DNA of 64,000 nt, taken from Diatrype stigma (Eukaryota; Ascomycota; Sordariomycetes; Xylariales; Diatrypaceae). Under the pieces are notes generated by a model. That model saw nothing but the letters and a program-made list of their open reading frames with translations, was not told the DNA's origin and made no database searches. Below, in pieces: positions 35,682-44,828 of the stretch. The DNA lies in NCBI GenBank assembly GCA_022225965.2, contig JAKJXP020000136.1, positions 35,374 through 99,373 of the forward strand, written 5' to 3'. The translations under genes and the position numbers were made by a program. Position 1 is the stretch's first letter. Each line of letters starts with the position of its first letter.

Positions 35682-37595
35682 TTAAATCAGAGCCATACCC
35701 ATGTGCATGCTCTCTCTGACCTCAGCAACGATATCCCGCCGGTCCTCCTTGCCGACGAGTACGATGCCTCTGCCTCTCCTACGCATGCGGCCCGCTCGGC
35801 CCAGCCGGTGGATGAAATCGATGGTAGTATGGGGACAATCGTATAAGATAACATGGCGAACCGCGAGGGTGTCAATACCCCTCGAAGCCAGGTCCGTCGC
35901 CACAAGGACTTTGGTGTTAGGCAGCTTTCTACCCTTGATGCCGGATGCAGTGGCTGGTTCGTCCGTGATGGTTGCTGGGTCAGCGGCTACCCGCATCGGC
36001 TCGTTCATGGTGAAGGTTCGAAGCATCTCGGACTGACGCTGCTCAGGCGTGTCTCGGTGGAGAGCAACGGCATCGATGCCTTGCGAGACCAGGTACTGCG
36101 CCACTTCCGTCGTCTTCTCCCGCTCGTTGACGAACACCATGATGCGCTTGACATCGATCACCCCCGGGACCGTACCCTCGTGACTTGCTGCATCTTTGCC
36201 AATCGACCAGATGGCATCGGCGCAGGCAAGGTCCTTATTGTTCCGGTACGGATCCTTGGTGACATCGATAACGCCCAGTTGTACGCGACGGGGAATGGAG
36301 TGGAGGTTCGGCGTCGTTAGCCGGACCATGTCGGGAAACTGCCTTGCGACATAGTTGTCGAGCCATTTGGGAATCGTCGCCGAGCAGAGAACCAGCTGCT
36401 TTATGGTAGGCAACGCACGGTCCAGGATAGATGTCGTGACAGGCGCGAAGCTACGGTCAAATAACGAGTCGACCTCATCGATAACCAAATGGGTCACCCG
36501 CGACAGGATGTAGGGATCTGACTCTGCCATAGACGCCAGCAGGTGAGGGGTCGAGACTACCAGGTCGATACCACCGGGAGAATACATGTCCCTCCTGATG
36601 ACCCTCGCAGACACGTTGGCCGAGAAGCGGCCCGACTTGAACTTGACAGCGTGCGAGAGAGCCTTGGTAACAATGCCCACTTGGTCGACCAGTTCTGCCG
36701 TCGGTACCAGGATGATAACCCTGGGTCGTGCCATAGTCGGATGGGGGTCGAACTCGCGGGGTCCTGTGTAGTCGGGCGCCTTCATAGCCTCCATCTGTTT
36801 CGTGAAGTACTCGTTGTATTCTGCGATGGTGGGATCGGTCGCCTCCTCTTTCTTGAGGGCGTTCACGAGGGGTAATAAATAGGAGAGGGTCTTGCCAGAG
36901 CCCGTCTCGGCTGCTAGCATGTATTCCTGTCTACCGGATGTATCTCGCTGTCGGGATCTACGACCTGTATTCTGCCCGAGCAAAATCGGGATGGCTAGTC
37001 TCTGGATAGGCGTAGGCTTTATGTCCACCATGCCCTTGAGGACCTCGCCCGAAACCGCTTCTCTTAGGGGGGGTAACAGGTCGAATTGGTCAAACGACTC
37101 CACTTCGCTGATGGACTCTTTCGTCCGATTCCTATGTCCATATGATATTGACGCGAGTGAGCTTTGCATCTTCATAGCTTTGGTCCTCCTCTCGTCTGGC
37201 TTGCCCCGCCTATCTCGGCCATCTCGGCCATCTCTATCTCTATAATCGGAGCGCGAGCCTGGACTTCCTCCTTTATCTCGCAACTCTCGTAAGTCGAACG
37301 GCACAGACGTCTGGTTCATCCCCCCAAACGGGCCGGCCGACCGATTCCGCGGTCCCTTGTCATCGCGGTCCCGGCCTGCCCCTCTCGGGGATTGCGCGAC
37401 TCGGTCGGAAAGCACCATGCGTGAGGGGCGCGAGGAGCGCTGGGAGGGGTTGCTTCTTCCTCGGGACATCGAGTTGTAATGTCTCTGGGCTGCGAAGGAC
37501 TGCCGCGCATTCTGGAATGCGACCCGGGTGGCTGCGGTAAACAGACACGACGGGCATATTGGGCCCGAAGAAACGAACGACCGCATCTTCAACAT
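35682..37595 (-). CDS. mrh4: Mitochondrial DEAD-box RNA helicase Mrh4
   Basis: A single exon for 637 aa (or 634 from the second ATG). The N-terminus has few acidic residues and is rich in Arg and Ser, as in mitochondrial targeting. An Arg/Asp/Gly-rich linker follows. Helicase motifs run in order: Q motif around Q198 (PTPIQ), motif I AETGSGKT (229-236), Ia PTAELV (298-303), Ib VVSTPHLL, motif II DEVD (373-376), motif III SAT (405-407), motif V ATDLASRGID (566-575) and motif VI HRLGRAGR (596-603). The overall arrangement and insert near 205-220 fit Mrh4, which helps assemble the large mitochondrial ribosomal subunit. Motif II reads DEVD, not DEAD; such replacement is tolerated in some helicases, so activity is not excluded. 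Confidence 0.88.
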   Translation of the reverse strand: MLKMRSFVSSGPICPSCLFTAATRVAFQNARQSFAAQRHYNSMSRGRSNPSQRSSRPSRMVLSDRVAQSPRGAGRDRDDKGPRNRSAGPFGGMNQTSVPFDLRELRDKGGSPGSRSDYRDRDGRDGRDRRGKPDERRTKAMKMQSSLASISYGHRNRTKESISEVESFDQFDLLPPLREAVSGEVLKGMVDIKPTPIQRLAIPILLGQNTGRRSRQRDTSGRQEYMLAAETGSGKTLSYLLPLVNALKKEEATDPTIAEYNEYFTKQMEAMKAPDYTGPREFDPHPTMARPRVIILVPTAELVDQVGIVTKALSHAVKFKSGRFSANVSARVIRRDMYSPGGIDLVVSTPHLLASMAESDPYILSRVTHLVIDEVDSLFDRSFAPVTTSILDRALPTIKQLVLCSATIPKWLDNYVARQFPDMVRLTTPNLHSIPRRVQLGVIDVTKDPYRNNKDLACADAIWSIGKDAASHEGTVPGVIDVKRIMVFVNEREKTTEVAQYLVSQGIDAVALHRDTPEQRQSEMLRTFTMNEPMRVAADPATITDEPATASGIKGRKLPNTKVLVATDLASRGIDTLAVRHVILYDCPHTTIDFIHRLGRAGRMRRRGRGIVLVGKEDRRDIVAEVRESMHMGMALI

Positions 37596-37892
37596 CGAGG
37601 ACCAGGGCAGTACCTACTTCGTAGGCGTTTTATATTGCCTTGGTCGGTTCGCATCTGGCTGAACCTTCTAGTTCAAGCTTCTGCAGCTCTACGAAATCCA
37701 AAATTTTGGAAGAGTAGGAAAAATTCAAGTGGCAAAGCTAGGGCAGTTTAGGACTAGCGTAGCCTAGCTTCCGCTAAAGGGTCCCTGTATGTATAATGAC
37801 CTCATTTGGCCTCACAGTGCAGGTGCTGTCGGATCACTGTAGGGATCCGGAATGAAGGGGGGAATGAAGTTGTATTCTGCTAAGTGAGTGAA
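37596..37892. other. mrh4 upstream region
   Basis: Probably contains the mrh4 promoter and leader. It carries no other feature, except that it leads into the left arm of the inverted-repeat element. Confidence 0.4.
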
Positions 37893-37980
37893 GCTAAGCT
37901 AAAGAGCCACCCTATATAGGCTATGACGGAAGAGAGGCTATGCGCTAAATCTGGAGCTAAGTCATCTGGCACCTGCCAGT
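37893..37980 (+). repeat. Left terminal inverted repeat
   Basis: Inverted copy of 39536-39629 with a few mismatches and small gaps. The best conserved core reads AGAGGCTATGCGCTAAATCT onward at 37933. Confidence 0.75.
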
Positions 37981-38404
37981 ACATTTATACATACAGCCAT
38001 AACCTTGGAACCCCCTCCCTTATGTACGCATATGTTCGCAATCGCTTTGTAAGCACGATTTTGTATGGAAATATCTTCGTTTTTGCTGATCTAACACTTC
38101 TAAATTTCATTAAGCCATAGCCACCTTTCCCCAACCAATTAAAGCCCAAGAAATTACCCCAGACTTTCGCATTCGCAACGTCGCTACGCAACAACGATAA
38201 GGTCTTTTCGAATGCATTTAATTCCGAAAGTTTATGCCTTTTACATTTTAGAATTTAACCGAAATTATAAACGTTTTTACTTTATAATCGTCGTATACGA
38301 TTAAATGCCGCGCGATATCCTGATCCGTACACCTAGCGTTGCGACTAAATCCGTACGGATAACGGGCCTTTTCTTATCGATAAGCTAAAACAATACTAGC
38401 TTAG

Positions 38405-38955
38405 CTGGAACGGACCTGCTTTGTTGCAACGGGCCTGTTTTGTTATAACGGGCCTGTTTTGTTGCAACGGGCCTGCTTTGTTGCAACGGGCCTGCTTTGT
38501 TGCAACGGGCCTATTTTGTTGCAACGGGCCTGCTTTGTTGGAAGGGGCCCGGCTTAGCTAGAAGGGGCCTGCTTTGCTAGAAGGGGCCTGGCTTTGTTGG
38601 AACGGGCCCGGCTTAGGTGGAACGGGCCTGGCTTTGCTGTAACGGGCCTGGCTTTGCTGTAACGGGCCTGCTTTGCTGCAACGGGCCTACTTTGCTGGAA
38701 GGGGCCTGCTTTGCTGCAACGGGCCTGCTTTGCTGGAAGGGGCCCGGCTTAGCTGGAAGGGGCTTTGCTGGAAGGGGCTTTGTTGGAAGGGGCTTTGCTG
38801 GAACGGGCCCGGCTTAGGTGGAACGGGCTTTGCTGGAACGGGCCCGGCTTAGGTAGAACGGGCCCGGCTGGAAAGAATAGGCTTTGCTGGAAGGGGCTTT
38901 GCTGTAACGGGCCTGCTTTGCTGGAACCGGCTTTGCTTTGTTAGAAGGGGCCTAG
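38405..38955 (+). repeat. Minisatellite, roughly 19-bp unit
   Basis: A head-to-tail array of variants of AACGGGCCTGCTTTGTTGC. The left part keeps TTGTTGCAA; the right part shifts to TTGCTGGAA and drops bases, giving shorter units such as GGAAGGGGCTTTGCT. About 28 units are present. It can be read as a repetitive peptide near 38617-38817 (LAGRGFAGRGF) but has no sign of being a gene. Neighbouring DNA is AT-rich, so the base composition stands out. Confidence 0.85.
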
Positions 38956-38956
38956 C

Positions 38957-38999
38957 CTGGCAGGAAAGGGGCTGGCAAAGCCAGCCCCTTTCCTGCCAG
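38957..38999. repeat. Perfect 20-bp palindrome with 3-base loop
   Basis: Arm 38957-38976 is the exact reverse complement of 38980-38999, separated by AAA. It closes the minisatellite: the left arm carries the repeat's last motif (AGGAAAGGGGCTGGC) and the right arm is its mirror copy. Confidence 0.9.
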
Positions 39000-39215
39000 T
39001 ATTATTCCGGTCCTTATCGATAAAAGGTTTAAGTTAAAGCTGATTATGTAATATATTACTTTTCGGGCAAAGATACGATTCCCGGGCAGATTACGTAATA
39101 TAATATTTACCTAGCCCAATTTAAATAAGCAGCAAAAAGCAATTCCCTTAAAGGTTTCCGCGCGAAGCGCGGAGCCGGCGTCAGCTGGTAGCTAACATTA
39201 TATTATATGCCAATC

Positions 39216-39320
39216 CCAAGCAGTGCCGTTCCAAGCAGTGCCGTCTTAAGCAGCGCCGTCCTAAGCAGCGCCGTTTTAAGCAGCGCCGTCCTAAGTAGCG
39301 CCGTCCTAAGCAGCGCCGTT
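39216..39320 (+). repeat. 15-bp tandem repeat, seven copies
   Basis: Seven copies of the unit CTAAGCAGCGCCGTC with one or two changes each. Because 15 is divisible by three, it reads as a run of SSAVL pentapeptides in one frame, but no start context or flanking domain supports a protein. Confidence 0.85.
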
Positions 39321-39478
39321 GCTACGCCCCCAGCGTTCCCCGTTTTTTTCCCTTTTATGCCGCTACGTTATTACATTTGCATCCCCTTTTGCTTAGCCAT
39401 TGGATACGGAAAAGTACTGAACAGTTGAGAATTTTAATAATGGGCTGTTTAAATATAAGGAACTATCAAGGACTGCGG

Positions 39479-39497
39479 AAAAAAAAAAAAAAAAAAA
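39479..39497 (+). repeat. Poly-A tract, 19 nt
   Basis: Nineteen A followed by GGGGGAAAGGGGGG. It lies just inside the right inverted repeat. Confidence 0.85.
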
Positions 39498-39535
39498 GGG
39501 GGAAAGGGGGGCGCATAGCCGGGGCTGCACTTATA

Positions 39536-39629
39536 AGCTGGCAGGTGCCAAAGAACGTAGCTCCAGATTTAGCGCATAGCCTCTCCTATGTTATAGCCTA
39601 TATAGGGTGGCTCTATATAAAAGCTAAGG
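39536..39629 (-). repeat. Right terminal inverted repeat
   Basis: Inverted copy of 37893-37980. It lies just inside a region of GTTATTCAGGTGCCA-like direct repeats (39673-39717), which may mark the true outer edge. Confidence 0.75.
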
Positions 39630-40348
39630 AGATCTATCTAATACTGGATCCACGTGACAGCCCCACAGTGCCAGTTATTCAGGTGCCAGTTATTCAGGTA
39701 CCGTTATTCAGGTACCGGGCTGTCATTGTTCGATCAACTCCCGTCTTGTCCTTCTGTCGAAGCTTGGAACTTTTGATTGAGACGATGGAGACGAGATCAC
39801 GACGTTCCTCTTTCCGGCAACATACTATCATTACGACCAACATATTTTCGTTGCGATCGAAGTCTGCGTGGACTCTCTCGCACCTGTACGGCAGGGTGAC
39901 ATGCTCAAAATGTCATAATCCCTTATATTGCCAACGCCATTAATCACTACCACCCACATAAATCATCTCTTTCACTACGGTATAGCAAGCTATAGACCTA
40001 CGTTTAACATACGGGCATTCTTTTCCACCACAGGAAACTCGGTCTTGTGCCCGGTATTTTTCAGCAATGGCTAGGAAGTAGCAAAGTAGGAGGCTAAAAG
40101 TCTGTTATCCAATACCGCAATCCAACCACTCTTGCATAGCCTGCTCCTTGAGCATGCAGCAAGACTTTTCTCCAGACAGCGAATTAGGAATGCTGCTGGC
40201 CAGGCCTCTTGATTCGTGAGTACAGGTTTATATTGCCGTTCGTGCCCGCCTTGGGGGCTTAAATGAATGGACAGTCATTCAAATTCCAATGGTAAACAAA
40301 CCTATAAGCATGATTACCACCCATTACGGCGTATATCTTCGTACCAAG

Positions 40349-42733
40349 ATGGAAGAGTCCAGTCCCATCACCCAGCTATGTGGAAGCTGCCGTAACGGCC
40401 TAAGATTCCCTATCTTGAGCCGTCTTTTGATGGCAACTAGTGGTGGTTCAGCTAGAGATAGTGAGCGGTCGACACGGAGGAGCACAAGGCTATCCGCCAG
40501 GCAGCTCGAAAGCCTCATTCCCATAGAAGCCACTTCTGTTGAATTTCCGCATTTTCGTCGAAATGATACCTTACCCAGCCTGCCAAACCTAGCCACTTCT
40601 GCAAATGCCGGCTGCGAGTTTTGTCGCTTTCTCAGAGATGGTATTCTATCAGAACGAGCAGGCTCCCTAGATGGGGCTGCAAGCGACGACGAGGGCACTT
40701 ATGACGTATCCTTGACACTTCGCCTCTGTTGGCTGATCGAACCATTCAAGCAAGGCAAGGCTAGTGCTGCAACTTGGCTATTACAACTGGAGGCCACGTC
40801 TTATCAGTATTGGCAATCAGACGGAGATGATAGTTGAGTGCTGTCACCATCATAACTGCAGCTCACAGTATCTCACCAGCTGTTAGGAAAGCGTAGGATT
40901 ATACGAGCCGTCATCTGCTGGCCAATAGGGTCTGATACGGGTAGAAAACCTCGCCATTGTAAGACATTGCCAGCAACAGGTTATGTTGCTAACTGTCCTC
41001 AAACAGGCCACATCGGTTCAACATGCAAAATCCCAAAACCCATCACCCCATACGCCTTGGATGACGAGCCTCTTGAATTCATAAGGACAAATATTGATAA
41101 GTGCTTGTTAAGCTGCAAGCATGCTCATACAATCGACCACGGCTTTCTACCATCCAGGCTGGTGGCTGTAACAAGGCAAGCGTTAAGAATTATCTATCCT
41201 CACCTAGTATGCAGCGAGGGACAGGATACTCGATACATGACACTGAGCTACTGCTGGGGCAATCAGATCCAAGCATCTTCTCAACTGAAATTAACAAGGA
41301 AAGTACAAAAACGCCTAGAACTAGGGTTTTCTATAGACGAGTTGGCACCGATTCAGAGAGACGCTGTTAGAGTAGCGCAAGCCCTTTCCATTCCCTTCAT
41401 CTGGATCGATGCCCTCTGCATATTGCAAGGCGATCATCTAGATTGGGAGCAGGAGTCAGCCAGGATGGACAGGATATACGCCAGCTCGCATGTAACTATT
41501 TGCGTCTTGACTTCGAAGTCGTGTCAAGATGGGTTTCTAGCAAGACCAGGTCATCCCAGACGAATCAGGCTCCCGTTTGATCCCACCGCCGCGGCAAATA
41601 CCAGTGACGAAGAAGTCTACGAGCTTGGACACGGCGCTATCTACGACGACCCCGCCATTTCCAGATGGAACGAATCCGATCTAGAGTACAACGTGTGGAA
41701 CACGCGGGGATGGACTTTCCAAGAGAAACTCATGTCAACACGGAGGGTTTACTTTGGGAACTCTGGTCTGCACTTCTCCTGTAGCAACCGCCTGTCCTCC
41801 GAATACTCTGGGGTCGAACAGGAGCCTCAGTCCTTGATGCTTCATAACATCCTGAGTTTCCGAGGTCCGACTTCCTTATACCAGGCTTGGTATACCCACG
41901 TTGCCGTGCCGTATTCTACTAGGAAACTAACATGCACTCCCGACACGCTTCCGGCCATTTCGGGATTGGCACGACATTTTGCAAGAGCGGCGTCCGACGA
42001 CCAGTACGTAGCTGGTCTCTGGAGGCGGGATCTCCTCCATGGTTTATTATGGGTGCTTTATCACCCGCCACATAACTCACTAACGGATCTGGTCGAGTCT
42101 ATCGTCCACCCTCCTGTTTACATCGCTCCGTCCTGGAGCTGGGCTGGGAAGGGCCGGCTGTCTTTCTTCTTGCAGGGTAGGCGAGACTTGCTTTCCCGAC
42201 GGACCACGCAGAGAGCTCAACTCGAATGCGAGGTTCTGGAGGTGCATGCCACGCCGAGAGGCTACGATGAGTTCGGGGCCGTCTGCCAAGGTAGCCTTAC
42301 CCTCGAAACGCACGTGTGCCCCCTCGCGCCACCGGGACGATACGGCTGGGAGCCTCAACGAGCTGACACAAACACGGATATTGGCGACTACCACTGGGAA
42401 CGGCCTGGCCAGCATATCCAGACCTTCTCATGCTACCTGGACTGGAAGCAGGCGACAACAGCAGGGACGGCGGTTTGGCCTCGCGACGTTATCATGGCTC
42501 TCGTGGGTAGTGTGAAAAGGGATCCTTCGGACGGTTCTACCATCAACTCGTCCAGTAGCCCTCCAATGCTTGCCGAACCGTTCGGTCTTCTACTCCACCC
42601 GACTCCCGTAGCAGACCATTATATTAGGGTGGGACTGTTTGGGCCTACTGTTGGACAACTTAAGGAGGACCAGGAGCGTTTACGTTTACAGGACTTTATG
42701 AACCATACGAAGCAAGCCATAATAATCATATAG
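40349..42733 (+). CDS. HET-domain protein (heterokaryon-incompatibility type), frame disturbed
   Basis: The HET domain is intact in the 3' part: MTLSYCWGNQIQASSQLKLT, then SIPFIWIDALCILQGDHLDW (the WIDALCI motif), ESARMDRIYASSHVTICVLT, and RGWTFQEKLMSTRRVYFG, with the expected order and spacing. The 5' part (ATG 40349) encodes a Cys-pair N-terminus (CGSCRNGL, CEFCRFLRDGIL) typical of this group. Between them the reading frame breaks at 40835-40837. Coding-like pieces (SAVTIITAAHSISPAV, then RRIIRAVICWPIGSDTG, the second continuous with the HET part) lie in different frames across 40838-40960. I found no GT-AG intron that cleanly joins them, so this is either an unusual splice, a sequence error, or a damaged allele. 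HET proteins trigger cell death when unlike strains fuse. The neighbouring inverted-repeat element marks this as an accessory stretch. Confidence 0.75.
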
Positions 42734-43927
42734 TGCTCATCGGATCTGTGTAAGGTGGCCTTCCTTAATAATTACTGGCATTTCCTGGGCCTCGATGATA
42801 TATTGTTACCTGCCTTTTCTCTGAATCGAAAGTCCGGAAGAGGATTTAGCCATTTGTATATCCTAAAATCAAAGTCTCAATCACACTGGCCACGAGAGGG
42901 TGTTCCTTCAGCAGTGAGGGCTGCACCATGTGTTTACTTGAAGGGCTACAATCCTGAGTTCAAATTTGCCTCTGGCCAGGACCTTGTACTAGCAACTGCC
43001 ACTTCCGAAGCTGAACGTGCGCCGAGATATGTAATCACATACAGTTGGTTGTTGGTAGCCATATAGTCTAGGTGATACTGTAGGTAGTGAGTCGTATGTA
43101 AGATGTATGTATGTACATATGTAGTACCTAGCACTCGGTGCTCCATGAAGCCTCGTGCCTTTCAGCATCAAGCCAACAATTGGAAGTAATTAATAATGCA
43201 CCTCACCGTACCACTGCATGCGGCCCCCCTGGCGCCACAGCTGCAGGCATTCAAGGTTGGATTGAAATTCCTGGAACTCGGCGCACTTTCGAGTTGAACG
43301 GCAGGATTGATGAGTTCCAACTCTTGTTCCCTTACCACAGCTGCTAGCCTACCTACATGTCTACTTGCCTGCAGACTCTAATAGTATGCAGTTAGACGGC
43401 TCAGCTCGTATAACTTATGTTATCTAGAGTCGATATCAGACCTAAGTACGTGAGGCCCATTGACCTGGTTCTGGGGGGCGTTTCGAGAAACTTTACGAAG
43501 TAGGACCCCTGGAGCCCTCTCTGCAGGTAGCTGTACATAATATGTGCCAATAGCCTCTTCACACTAGCTGGGCCAATGTCTCGCGACTCATTCAAGAGGA
43601 ATGGCAAATGTCATTCGGCATCATGAGCTACATATCCAGGAGGGTATATACAGAACGGTCAAGTGGCTACCCGAACAATACCTGTATGCAGCAGCTGTCC
43701 GCTGTCAACTTAAAGTGAAACAAAAAGACCCGGAAAGCATATCTACAAGGCAGTAACACACTCTATGGCCTAATTGGACTGTAACCACTACCATGTAAGC
43801 CCCGCTCTCTCACACACCAACTTAGCTAGCAGCCCTATGCAGTTAGGTGCGCGGTTAAGATCGGTCTATAGGGGGCTACACGCTGCTTAGCTATAATAGG
43901 CCCTTTTACAAGAAGAAAATTCAACAA
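42734..43927. other. Gene-free region after the HET gene
   Basis: No supported gene. The nearest part is probably HET 3' UTR. The rest holds ATGTATGTACATATGTAGTACCTAG-like simple sequence and short frames without motifs, up to the tRNA gene. Confidence 0.45.
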
Positions 43928-44018
43928 GCTGGCGTGGTCTAATGGTTATGATTTCTCGTTCACATGATGTGTTCACTTTGACCCGAGAAGGTTCCGTGTT
44001 CGATCCACGGCGCTAGTA
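43928..44018 (+). tRNA. tRNA-Val, anticodon CAC, with 18-nt intron
   Basis: The cloverleaf folds well. Acceptor GCTGGCG pairs with CGCTAGT (two G-U pairs), the D stem is GTC/GAT, the anticodon stem TCTCG/CGAGA, the variable loop AGGTT, and the T stem CCGTG/CACGG with loop TTCGATC. The anticodon loop reads TT-CAC-A, then an intron at 43965-43982 after position 37, then C. The CAC anticodon decodes GUG. Loop and following AAGGT match fungal tRNA-Val(CAC). Discriminator base is A at 44018. A six-T run at 44023-44028 follows as the RNA polymerase III stop. Confidence 0.85.
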
Positions 44019-44022
44019 CATC

Positions 44023-44028
44023 TTTTTT
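44023..44028 (+). terminator. RNA polymerase III terminator of tRNA-Val
   Basis: TTTTTT four bases after the tRNA 3' end. Confidence 0.85.
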
Positions 44029-44309
44029 GCTCTTAAGCTCTCTATAAGCTCAGGGGTTTCTCGAACCACTAATTATGGTTCGAGGTTATTTTTATTATAC
44101 CTAGTAATCTTGCCTTAACATATCACTCTGTCTGCGTCTATCGTAATGTAATAAATGGTACATCAACGGTTGATGTCGACGCTTAATATCCATAACCTTG
44201 ACTTAACCAACTTCATGCCTCCCGCGTTGTAGGTTATAGAAGAGTCGCATAAGGAGGGACAATTGATAGCAATCCGTCGGATCCGTCACATTCGGTGCTC
44301 CCTAGGCAA

Positions 44310-44828
44310 TTATGCTGTATCTTCAAGCTCTTCAGGCAGAGCGTCGTTAGCAGTGTTGCCACAAAGCTTGGCCAATCGATCATCGGTTGCAGCATCCGGT
44401 TTACCCTCATAGTACTTGTCCAGTACCTTCTTGAAGACAGTATCCTCCTTGTCTGACGCGCGCATGAACAGGGTCATACATGATTGCAGCTTCAGTTTGT
44501 CGGTTTCGCTACCCATCAGGCTCTCGATATCCTGCCCCTGCGAATCCCAGTTCAGAGCAGCCTCTGTGATTTCGTGTAGCCGAGCGCCCAGGACCTCGTG
44601 GCTTAGGTATTCCCGTGCCGCTTCTAGCGAGGGAATCGCCCAAATTCGCGACATCAATGAACTTCCCAGACGCGAAAGTTGTGGCCAGATGAACCATATC
44701 CAATGGGATTCTTTCCTCCCGTTTTTGATCTCGTCTAGAGCGGTGTCCCATCGGCTGTTCTGGGCGCGTAGAAAGATGTCGAGATCGACCCCCTGGCGGA
44801 TGCATGTGTCGGAGCTAGGCGAGTCCAT
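44310..44828 (-). CDS. DUF1810 family protein
   Basis: A single exon for 172 aa. It follows the DUF1810 pattern throughout: DIFLRAQNSRWDTALDEIKN, GRKESHWIWFIWPQLSRLGS, SRIWAIPSLEAAREYLSHEV, LGARLHEITEAALNWDSQG, LKLQSCMTLFMRAS and FKKVLDKYYEGKPDAATDD. The conserved HW-x-WF-x-PQL and S-x-MTLF motifs are present and length is typical. DUF1810 proteins are small cytosolic proteins found mainly in bacteria and scattered in fungi; an evolutionary link to NADAR/ADP-ribose-related folds has been proposed. The patchy fungal distribution would fit horizontal transfer, but the codon use here does not visibly differ from neighbours. Confidence 0.9.
   Translation of the reverse strand: MDSPSSDTCIRQGVDLDIFLRAQNSRWDTALDEIKNGRKESHWIWFIWPQLSRLGSSLMSRIWAIPSLEAAREYLSHEVLGARLHEITEAALNWDSQGQDIESLMGSETDKLKLQSCMTLFMRASDKEDTVFKKVLDKYYEGKPDAATDDRLAKLCGNTANDALPEELEDTA

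Larger units (their letters stand above)
37893..39629. mobile_element. Non-coding element with 88-bp terminal inverted repeats
   Basis: The left arm (37893-37980) and the right arm (39536-39629) are inverted copies. Identical blocks include 37904-37924 with 39593-39613 (21 bp), 37933-37959 with 39558-39584 (27 bp), and 37967-37979 with 39538-39550 (13 bp). The 1.6 kb between them has no transposase. It holds AT-rich sequence, a minisatellite (38405-38955), a perfect palindrome (38957-38999), a 15-bp repeat array (39216-39320) and a 19-A run. This is what a non-autonomous DNA transposon or MITE-like element would show. I could not find clear target-site duplications, so the exact ends are uncertain. 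Confidence 0.6.

Noticed and set aside
38617..38817. Repetitive GRGFAGRGF peptide from the minisatellite
   Set aside because: It has no gene context and the array drifts in unit length, which breaks the frame.
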